A DNA stretch of 7,144 nt from Fidelibacterota bacterium. GTDB lineage: Bacteria; Fidelibacterota; Marinisomatia; Marinisomatales; CAZVFT01. Below are positions 1 to 5,855 of the stretch, piece after piece. The DNA lies in assembly GCA_014381485.1 (NCBI GenBank), contig JACNLN010000154.1, forward strand, positions 1-7,144, in the 5' to 3' direction. The stretch's first letter is position 1; every line of letters starts with the position of its first letter. The position numbers and the translations under genes were made by a program. A model generated the notes under the pieces. That model did no database searches. It was not told where the DNA came from and was given only the letters and a program-made list of their open reading frames with translations.

Positions 1-27
1 AATATTTTCCCAGATTGCGTTCTTCAT
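1..27 (-). CDS. Start of an unidentified gene, cut by left window edge
   Basis: Only nine codons are visible, reading MKNAIWENI from an ATG at 25-27 toward the left edge. Three things support a real start. A purine-rich GAGGAAGAG lies directly before the ATG, with GAGG five bases away, and would act as a ribosome binding site. A promoter-like TTGACA (89-94) with a TATTTT at 17-bp spacing would place a transcript start about 30 bases upstream. The gene would also be co-directional with all other genes here, after the terminator of the preceding gene. Nine residues are too few to name a product or to judge whether a signal peptide follows. It could still be a chance ATG. Confidence 0.4.
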
Positions 28-65
28 CTCTTCCTCACACGTTAGTTGGTAAAAATTGGTGCAGC

Positions 66-94
66 AAAATAATTATAGTAGCTACTTTTGTCAA
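66..94 (-). promoter_or_regulatory. Candidate sigma70-like promoter for the left-edge gene
   Basis: On the minus strand there is a perfect TTGACA (89-94), a 17-base spacer and TATTTT (66-71, four of six matches to TATAAT). A perfect TATAAT also occurs at 72-77, but only 11 bases from the TTGACA, which is too close for normal use with it. The expected start near 55-60 gives a leader of about 30 bases before the ATG at 25-27. This is inferred from consensus matching alone. Confidence 0.4.
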
Positions 95-119
95 GATGTT
101 TAACTACTATTTCTCACCA

Positions 120-160
120 CTCCTCCAGCAGGGCACCATATCCTGCAGGAGTATTTTTTT
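120..160 (+). terminator. Hairpin plus T-tract, terminator-like on the plus strand
   Basis: CTCCT (120-124) pairs with AGGAG (147-151), and after a three-base bulge GCAGGG (128-133) pairs with TCCTGC (141-146, one G-T pair). The loop is 134-140. The stem is followed on the plus strand by TATTTTTTT (152-160), the classical form of an intrinsic terminator. No plus-strand gene is visible upstream inside the window, so its client is unknown. On the minus strand it lies about 25 bp upstream of the candidate promoter and has no T-tract, so it could instead be a regulatory dyad. Confidence 0.45.
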
Positions 161-375
161 ACATAAAATGAAGTTGGTGAAAAATTCTGGTTAAAAGGAA
201 AGGGGTAACACATCAGTTACTGAATGATTATGAGCATTATTATTCGTTTAACATCGATAGGTAACGAGACCCGTTTCTCGTTGTTCGTGGTTTGTAGTCG
301 AATTCCATATTTTGGCATCACAACCGTGTAACATTTAACGCCTTAAGTATACATTTGACTGACGCATTACGTAAA
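161..375. other. Gene-free stretch with a small dyad
   Basis: I see no credible gene here. The clearest structure is AACGAGA (263-269) against TCTCGTT (276-282), a perfect 7-bp stem with loop CCCGTT. GTAAC (205-209) against GTTAC (216-220) is a weaker 5-bp stem. Neither has a following T-tract. With the flanking hairpins, this belongs to the non-coding space between the large secreted-protein gene and the left-edge gene. Confidence 0.5.
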
Positions 376-416
376 AGGGTGGTGTATTATAAAAAATTAC
401 TATATCACACCACCCT
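373..416 (-). terminator. Terminator hairpin after the large secreted-protein gene
   Basis: AGGGTGGTGT (376-385) pairs perfectly with ACACCACCCT (407-416), and extra A-T pairs (388-391 with 401-404) narrow the loop. The hairpin starts about 30 bases after the TAA stop at 447-449. On the minus strand the stem runs into a short T run (complement of 373-376). On the plus strand a TTTTT follows at 422-426, so it may work in both directions. The minus-strand T-tract is short, which lowers certainty slightly. Confidence 0.65.
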
Positions 417-446
417 ATGGGTTTTTGTATCTCTGTTTCTGTTTTA

Positions 447-3400
447 TTATCTTAGTAATACCATTTTCATTGTCTTGTGAAACTGTTTATCACTCTCAAG
501 TGACTTTGCGCTGAAACGATAAATGTACATCCCTGATGGAACCTTGTTTCCATGATTGTCCTTGCCATCCCACAATATGGTTTTAAAGCCAGCAGCTTGT
601 TTGAAATTGATCAATGTCCTTATCTCTCTGCCTAATAGATCGTATATCTTTAACACCACGAAGGAATCTTCAGGTAAATCATACCGGATTGTAGTTACTG
701 CATTGAATGGATTTGGATAATTGGCATGTAAAGCATACTCTTCCGGTAGCACAAACAAGGTATTATCAGGTGAACTCACTTTCCATGGTGAACCTGGAAT
801 CAGTTGGTATGTATGAACTCCATTGGAATAATCAGATATATTCTCTACTAAATCAACAGCCATTACCCTATAATAAACACGCATATTATACCCATCTGGC
901 TCATGATATTCTACTTTGATGAGCTTTTTCCCATCTTCGTCCTCTTCTACATAGGAAATAATAAAATCCGTATCTTCATAATAATTATACATCGTTTCTT
1001 CAATAAGAATTCCATCAGTATTGATATCTATATAATACCGCCAGACTTCATAGTGCGAAATATCAGGCTCTGGATTCAGTTCCCATGTCAACATAGGATA
1101 ATCTCCAACCTCGCCTGTCAGAACCAAATCTTGTGGTGTAGAAGGAGGGTAATCGAAGTAAAAGGCACCCATATCTGCCCGAGTTAAATCAGGATCAAGT
1201 GGCGAATCTGGATCTCCCGAGTCAATACATGGTGATTTTGTTTCATCTTCCACAGGGAAGTTGGCCCAGGTTAGGTTATAATTTTCATCAAATAAAGGAT
1301 CTTCTGAAATATTGCCATTCAAACCAGTCTGGTCTGACACTGTGCCGCCGTAATTTCCAGCCACATTATCATAAACATCATTATACTCAATTATTGTCTC
1401 TGTGTAAGCATTATCTCCTACATATATGCCCAAATTTTGATATTCTCCTAAAAGGTTATTTCCTACAATTATATTATTACGAATATCGACCTGGTTTTCT
1501 TGCTCAACTACACTTATTCCACATGAAATGCCTGCATTGTTATTTGATATAGTATTTGAGATAATATTCATTGTTGTGATATCCCTATATGGATCGAAAT
1601 AAAACAATAATGAATCTGCATTTAAGTATGTTAAATCTATTCCTGTGTCTTCATAAAATTGAATAGGGTCTGAAAGTGCAGAGAAGCTTAGATAAGACCT
1701 AATAGCTCTCATAGGAATGGCCATGAAAAGGTTCCGAGTAAAATTAAACGTGTTTGATAATAGCACTGTGAGCCCGCCATAATTATCCGCAATTGTGTTA
1801 TATGTAAAGTTGGTTTCTTCGGTAAGAACCAGTGATTGTATTAATAAAATATCACCTAATGAATCATGAAAATAATTGTTAGAAATATTTACGTTCCCTT
1901 CAAAATAAAAAAGATGAATATCTTTTAAATTATATTGGAATTCACAATTTTCTATGTCGCAAACTATTCCTTCAACAAAAGAGGTTTTAACTGCCTTATT
2001 AGCATGTCTTATTTCAGTATGTTGCATATTTAAATTACATCCAGATTTCAATTCAATTCCTTCCCACTGTTCATTTGAGGTTAGAGTGACGGGCTGGCTT
2101 TCTGATCCTTGAATATCTAATGTTCCGTTTACTGTTAATGTAGTTCCTTCTGAAAAATTAAGGGTAACACCAGACAATATGGTTAGAGTAATACCACCGT
2201 CAATGATAACATCACCGGTTATTAAAATGTCATCTTCCCAGGTAGTATTTGCGGTGATATGACCGCTCATGGACGGAAGAATTCTTAAGGATTGCGGCCA
2301 ATGATCATAGGTGCTGTAAATGTCATAATTGCTGTAACTTTGGACCTCAGGAATTGTCTCATATAAATCCCACAAGGAAGAAAAGAAGGGATTTGTACCA
2401 GCCTGCAATTCCAGATATAATCCATTAATTTGTGAAATATCTATCCCCTCTAATTCTGTAGAACCAAAGGTTACGGAAATTTCCTTTCTTTGAATATCGT
2501 CGTAGTCAAAAGGATCTTGATCAACAATGTCACTGGCTTCCACAACTAATTCGTCATCGCTGTAATTTCCAGAAATATGATCCGTTTTAATCTTTATGGT
2601 AACATTAACCGGTGCAACATCGTAGAGATTATAAAGCTCAACAACAGCTCCCAAATTATCCACACCGATCTGTACGAATCCAATAGGTCCTTCGACCCTT
2701 TCACCATTTAAAGTAAAATAGCAGTCAAATACAGCTATGTTGCTATTTACTTCATAATAATCCGGCAAATAATGATTAAGAGATGATTGCACACCCCATC
2801 TCATAGAAGCTTCGTTCCAAGGTGTCCAATCTTCATACCAATATCCGCCAGGTCCAATCCATCTATATATCTGAGTCCCAAGGTCTTTATAATAATCATC
2901 ATAAGATGCAATAACCGAGGCGGTATTTGTAAACAAAGGGCTGCTTTTTAACTTATTGTATTCATCTACATTGACTCTGTTTGGTAATTCTGTAACTATT
3001 CGATCAGCCTCAGCCATATCCGAGATCATTAAAGAAACCAAACTAAGGACCTCATTAACTATATTTTCATTGACATTCGTTGTTGCTCTTGGATAAATCC
3101 ATCCCTCTAATAACCATGAACGAAAATCAAATGCGAAGAACATATATAAAAATTCAGCCAATGCTAGGCCTACATCAACCCCATCAGGCCACCATATATG
3201 ATTACCAATCCATTCACCCAAAACCTCATTGATCGGTTCGTGTCCGGCTATAGCGGGATAGAATCTGTTAACGAATCGAAAGATTGTGGCCGTTTGTGCA
3301 AGTCCAATTAGTGAAATGGGTGGACCAGTTGTATATTCAGTAGGGAGATCCCAGGGATTATTATTAATCCAATCTTGCATTACTTCTCGCCAAAAATACA

Positions 3401-4253
3401 AGACGGGATTTATGCCTTCATAGAACATAGTTTCTGTGTTTGGTCCATCAAATATTACTATACCTTGGCAGGGTTCAAGCTGATAACCCCAGCCGGGGGC
3501 ATTCCCTGCAGCTACCCAAAAATAATTGGGATAAGGATTAAAGGAGTCATCTTGAAAAACAGCATCTGATACCCGATTAGCATCGGTGAAATGGTGGTCT
3601 GTCAATAATTCAATAACGCCTTCAACTTGTATTGCAGGATGATCCACAAAAGGTGCGTCATCGTCATAGGTGATAAGCTCCAGATCACCAAGATTTGATT
3701 CAGCCACTATTTTGGGCACCAAGAAATCATGACATGCTATATCCGTTGCTAGATGGCAGTAATAACCTAATGCAAAGGCAAGTTTAGCACATCTAGCACC
3801 GTGTTCTTCGGTCGTTCCATCACTGCCAGGATTAGGTCCTGGTGGATCAATGGGTTCACACGCCTGTAGCATATATTCAGCAAATTTTAATCCATACTTG
3901 GAATCGTGGTTGTTAAATCCGAAGGGATACTCAGAATCCGGAATTTGATCAACAGAGATTTCATAGGTTAATCCGAGAGGATGAATAATATCAAGAACAG
4001 TTATCTCTCGTACTTTTTGATACAGATCCAACAAACCAGTTTTGAATTTATTAGTATACTGTAAGTCCGCCGCCATACAACCATACAGGAAATATGGTTG
4101 GTATCTCGGATCCTCATATAATTCTAGGTATTGATCATTTAGAGCTATGATTGACTCTAAGTGATCCAGATGTGCCCCAAATCCATAGCCCATTAATGCT
4201 TTAGGAAGAAGGATTACCAAAGTAATTATGGTTGATATCATATTCGCTTTCAT
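447..4253 (-). CDS. Secreted zinc-dependent phospholipase C-like / beta-helix protein with T9SS sorting domain
   Basis: The 1268-residue protein is modular. Residues 1-22 look like a Sec signal peptide, with likely cleavage before YGFGAH. Residues 23 to about 230 resemble zinc-dependent phospholipase C (Pfam Zn_dep_PLPC): the YGFGAH start, FLYGCMAAD (Asp63), His116, and the core GYYCHLATDIACHDF with HxxxDxxxH (His167, Asp171, His175). Residues 230-500 are Trp/Tyr-rich and may complete the helical domain. Residues 500-660 form a beta-rich region I cannot name. Residues 663-1030 read as a right-handed parallel beta-helix, ending in the common PCIDSGDP...ADMGAF closure. Residues 1037-1150 resemble fibronectin III. 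Residues 1168-1268 are a T9SS type A sorting domain (NYPNPFN, YDLLGREIRTL, WDGKDNHGNKVPSGMYIYRF). GGGAG-like GGGAGTG ahead of the ATG supports the start. The substrate is unknown; phospholipase activity is inferred. A terminator follows. Confidence 0.85.
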   Translation of the reverse strand: MKANMISTIITLVILLPKALMGYGFGAHLDHLESIIALNDQYLELYEDPRYQPYFLYGCMAADLQYTNKFKTGLLDLYQKVREITVLDIIHPLGLTYEISVDQIPDSEYPFGFNNHDSKYGLKFAEYMLQACEPIDPPGPNPGSDGTTEEHGARCAKLAFALGYYCHLATDIACHDFLVPKIVAESNLGDLELITYDDDAPFVDHPAIQVEGVIELLTDHHFTDANRVSDAVFQDDSFNPYPNYFWVAAGNAPGWGYQLEPCQGIVIFDGPNTETMFYEGINPVLYFWREVMQDWINNNPWDLPTEYTTGPPISLIGLAQTATIFRFVNRFYPAIAGHEPINEVLGEWIGNHIWWPDGVDVGLALAEFLYMFFAFDFRSWLLEGWIYPRATTNVNENIVNEVLSLVSLMISDMAEADRIVTELPNRVNVDEYNKLKSSPLFTNTASVIASYDDYYKDLGTQIYRWIGPGGYWYEDWTPWNEASMRWGVQSSLNHYLPDYYEVNSNIAVFDCYFTLNGERVEGPIGFVQIGVDNLGAVVELYNLYDVAPVNVTIKIKTDHISGNYSDDELVVEASDIVDQDPFDYDDIQRKEISVTFGSTELEGIDISQINGLYLELQAGTNPFFSSLWDLYETIPEVQSYSNYDIYSTYDHWPQSLRILPSMSGHITANTTWEDDILITGDVIIDGGITLTILSGVTLNFSEGTTLTVNGTLDIQGSESQPVTLTSNEQWEGIELKSGCNLNMQHTEIRHANKAVKTSFVEGIVCDIENCEFQYNLKDIHLFYFEGNVNISNNYFHDSLGDILLIQSLVLTEETNFTYNTIADNYGGLTVLLSNTFNFTRNLFMAIPMRAIRSYLSFSALSDPIQFYEDTGIDLTYLNADSLLFYFDPYRDITTMNIISNTISNNNAGISCGISVVEQENQVDIRNNIIVGNNLLGEYQNLGIYVGDNAYTETIIEYNDVYDNVAGNYGGTVSDQTGLNGNISEDPLFDENYNLTWANFPVEDETKSPCIDSGDPDSPLDPDLTRADMGAFYFDYPPSTPQDLVLTGEVGDYPMLTWELNPEPDISHYEVWRYYIDINTDGILIEETMYNYYEDTDFIISYVEEDEDGKKLIKVEYHEPDGYNMRVYYRVMAVDLVENISDYSNGVHTYQLIPGSPWKVSSPDNTLFVLPEEYALHANYPNPFNAVTTIRYDLPEDSFVVLKIYDLLGREIRTLINFKQAAGFKTILWDGKDNHGNKVPSGMYIYRFSAKSLESDKQFHKTMKMVLLR

Positions 4254-4421
4254 GACGACACTCCCGTCTTATTTATTGTTGTTTTTTGATTCTTCACAAT
4301 AATGCGTACCTGAATGATACCTTTCAGGCTCCCGATTGAGAGAAGTAAATTTGTATTCAGAAATAGTCCGAGATACAAGCATTAACACAGTGTCAACACC
4401 CAAATACCACCCCCTCTTTTT

Positions 4422-4469
4422 TTCTCCCCCCCACGATAAATCGGGATTTTCAACATCCAAGGGGGAGAA
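4422..4469. repeat. Nested palindrome with C/G-tract stem
   Basis: TTCTCCCCC (4422-4430) pairs perfectly with GGGGGAGAA (4461-4469), a 9-bp stem. Inside the loop lies a second dyad, CGAT (4434-4437) against ATCG (4440-4443), extended by CCC and GGG with one unpaired A. It sits in the middle of the inverted-repeat-bounded segment. A T-run (4417-4423) lies on its left, so on the minus strand the structure follows an A-run and lacks terminator form. Confidence 0.55.
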
Positions 4470-4549
4470 GGATATATCGGACACTCGAATCTCTGACTCT
4501 TTTCGCAGACCCTGTGGGCAAGTCTGTTTGAAGCCATGCTTCCAAGAAC

Positions 4550-4586
4550 TCCTCTCCCTTGATGGGAGAGGAATTAAAGGAGAGGG
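4550..4586. repeat. CCTCTCCC-type hairpin with competing third arm
   Basis: TCCTCTCCC (4550-4558) pairs perfectly with GGGAGAGGA (4564-4572), loop TTGAT. GGAGAGG (4579-4585) can pair with CCTCTCC (4551-4557) instead, so two mutually exclusive stems are possible. The composition resembles CCCTCTCC-rich intergenic repeats that I recall from many bacterial genomes. Apparent reading frames through it (for example the plus strand encoding LDGRGIKGEG) look like artefacts of such a repeat. Confidence 0.55.
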
Positions 4587-4714
4587 TGATCTTTTCTCTT
4601 CTCAACAGTTTCTTCGCAACAAAAATGACGCGAGTTTTGATAAGATTGAATCTGACTCACATTGGACAACTCTGGTATAAAAATGGAATCCAAGTACGCA
4701 TTATTGTGATGAGC

Positions 4715-5443
4715 CTATTTTTTTTGATAAATTCGTCCACTAAAACCAACTCCTAAACTAATACCAACAGCTACATTTTTTGGCTCATAATCCTCATATA
4801 AACCCTTTACTTTTCCTTTGACCCAATATCGTGCAGCTTCAAATCCGAAAATGATGATATATTTGCTGACATAAAATCTAAAGAAAAAACCCCCATTTAT
4901 ATGATACCCAAATCTAAAGTTATGAAGTTTAGTCGCTTTGATCTTTAATTTTTCCATAGAATTATCTGATAAACCACCTATTTTTTCTGCAATCATGTAA
5001 ACATCTGGTCCTGCTCCATAACTCCAGCAAAAATGACGGGTGTTTATAATATTAAATTCAAGCTGGGGGTATAAAAATTTAAAAGTAATATCATGCTGCC
5101 GAATACCTGCATATATCAGTTCGCCCTTATATGTTACTTGATTATATTCTATTTTTGAGAAAAATCGATGGCTTAATTTGTATCTTAAATATAAACTCAA
5201 TTGTGTCGGGCAGAAAGGAAGAATCGCCATCCATGCTGGTAGTGGCTCTCTTAGAACAAAGCTTGGGTTGAGTTTTGCCACAGATGCGCATGATTTAAAA
5301 CCAATTTCAAACCTATTCTTATTTTTAGGTAATACAATGATCTCTCCCCGTGAAAAATTTTTGTGTTCCCAGGTATTTTGTGTAGTCTGAGCATTTAAAA
5401 AGGCTATTAAAATAATTAGAAATGTAAGCAGAGTATTTTTCAT
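4715..5443 (-). CDS. Exported protein, probable outer-membrane beta-barrel, family not recognised
   Basis: A 242-residue protein starts MKNTLLTFLIILIAFLNA, a typical Sec signal peptide with likely cleavage before QTTQ. There is no lipobox cysteine. The rest has no further membrane helix but many short strands of alternating polar and aromatic/hydrophobic residues, such as RFEIGFKS, FFRFYVSKYIIIFGF and the near-terminal AVGISLGVGFSGRIY. This pattern suggests a small outer-membrane beta-barrel of about eight to ten strands. No catalytic motif is visible and I do not recognise the family. The start has no clear Shine-Dalgarno; TAACTGCT occurs right before the ATG and again 39 bases upstream. The stop TAG comes directly after an A8 tract, within a few bases of the inverted repeat at 4694-4712, so the last residues (QKK) may have been changed by an insertion. 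A role in T9SS or surface assembly is guesswork from position. Confidence 0.75.
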   Translation of the reverse strand: MKNTLLTFLIILIAFLNAQTTQNTWEHKNFSRGEIIVLPKNKNRFEIGFKSCASVAKLNPSFVLREPLPAWMAILPFCPTQLSLYLRYKLSHRFFSKIEYNQVTYKGELIYAGIRQHDITFKFLYPQLEFNIINTRHFCWSYGAGPDVYMIAEKIGGLSDNSMEKLKIKATKLHNFRFGYHINGGFFFRFYVSKYIIIFGFEAARYWVKGKVKGLYEDYEPKNVAVGISLGVGFSGRIYQKK

Positions 5444-5569
5444 GAAGCAGTTACTATTTTATGGCAATTTTTTTGTCCGCTTTCAGCAGTTATCAAAGTG
5501 GGTTGTAAATTTCGCTTCATTGTTAGAAGATAATCAATTTTCCACTTACATTTTATAAACAATTAATTC

Positions 5570-5595
5570 TGTTTTCTAAACCCAGTCAGAAAACA
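5570..5595. repeat. Perfect 8-bp dyad upstream of the barrel gene
   Basis: TGTTTTCT (5570-5577) pairs with AGAAAACA (5588-5595) around a 10-base loop. It lies about 130 bp upstream of the barrel gene's ATG, between the tandem repeat and the gene. No T-tract follows on either strand, so a protein-binding dyad or chance is as likely as termination. Confidence 0.35.
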
Positions 5596-5670
5596 TTACA
5601 TAGTTATTATTACTTTTGGCTCTGTACTAAATATAGACATATTCATTATTGGTAACTGGTTATTGGTTAA

Positions 5671-5697
5671 TGGTGAGTACCACTATACCACTCACCA
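5671..5697. repeat. Inverted repeat at the left edge of the tandem array
   Basis: TGGTGAGT (5671-5678) is the exact reverse complement of ACTCACCA (5690-5697), the opening of the first tandem unit, across an 11-base loop. Upstream, GGTAACTGGTTATTGGTTAA (5651-5670) has the same GGT-based word structure on the opposite strand. The array therefore looks inverted on itself and could fold into a hairpin in DNA or RNA. Confidence 0.6.
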
Positions 5698-5775
5698 GTT
5701 TACCACTTACCACTCACCAATTTACCACTTACCACTCACCAATTTACCACTTACCACTCACCAGTTTACCCCACT
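5688..5775. repeat. Four-copy 22-bp tandem repeat (CCACTCACCARTTTACCACTTA)
   Basis: Copies start at 5688, 5710, 5732 and 5754. Copies 2 and 3 are identical, copy 1 differs by one base (G for A at unit position 11), and copy 4 is degenerate at its end. Each unit breaks into CCA-led submotifs of 7, 8 and 7 bases (CCACTCA, CCARTTTA, CCACTTA). There are no unrelated spacers, so it is not a CRISPR array. It lies in the 412-bp gap downstream of the DUF4835 gene. A diverged inverted relative (TAACTGG, TGGTGAGT) lies just to the left. Confidence 0.85.
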
Positions 5776-5811
5776 AACCACCAACTGAATAGTGGATAAT
5801 TAATAAGATTC

Positions 5812-5832
5812 GTGAGCGTTGTCGAAGGACGG
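5812..5832. repeat. Fragment resembling a dispersed GAGC...GTCGAAGGAC repeat
   Basis: GTGAGCGTTGTCGAAGGACGG lies just downstream of the DUF4835 stop codon. It closely resembles a short word family (TGAGC-tTGTCGAAGG) that I recall as a common dispersed intergenic repeat in environmental bacterial genomes. That resemblance is from memory and was not searched. No clear intrinsic terminator is visible between the stop at 5856 and this point. Confidence 0.35.
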
Positions 5833-5855
5833 TTCATAGAACATAGCCTTTCTTT

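Larger units (their letters stand above)
4291..4712. mobile_element. MITE-like segment with 16-bp perfect terminal inverted repeats
   Basis: TCACAATAATGCGTAC (4294-4309) is the exact reverse complement of 4694-4709. Extended outward to 4291 and 4712, the ends match at 18 of 19 positions. They enclose about 384 bp with no credible gene but several hairpins (4422-4469, 4506-4526, 4550-4572). A 9-bp direct repeat TTTTTTGAT flanks it: 4282-4290 abuts the left end, and 4720-4728 lies seven bases beyond the right end. The size, inverted ends and lack of a transposase fit a non-autonomous miniature element. Against this, the direct repeat is T-rich and not flush on the right. It could instead be two oppositely oriented copies of a dispersed repeat. 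Confidence 0.5.

Noticed and set aside
1..194. Plus-strand frame open from position 3 to a TAA near 194
   Set aside because: It runs through the terminator hairpin and T-tract and gives an unremarkable peptide. The minus-strand gene start at 25-27 has better support.
707..1552. Plus-strand open frames within the large gene (707-919, 903-1187, 1199-1552)
   Set aside because: They are antisense to a clearly coding region with strong domain signals. The peptides are aromatic/histidine-rich as expected of antisense frames.
4391..4396. Minus-strand TTGACA upstream of the large gene as a -35 box
   Set aside because: No acceptable -10 sequence lies 16-18 bases downstream (TCTCGG at 17), and it lies inside the putative mobile segment.
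4269..4484. 71-codon minus-strand open frame upstream of the large gene
   Set aside because: It crosses the left inverted repeat and the C/G-tract palindrome and ends in asparagine/lysine low complexity. There is no domain, signal or ribosome binding site.
4336..4680. 114-codon plus-strand open frame inside the inverted-repeat segment
   Set aside because: It runs through the hairpin repeats, has low-complexity repeat-derived peptides (LDGRGIKGEG), no ribosome binding site and opposite orientation to all neighbours.
5688..5775. Possible CRISPR array
   Set aside because: Units are contiguous 22-bp tandem copies without unique spacers, and no cas gene is in the window.
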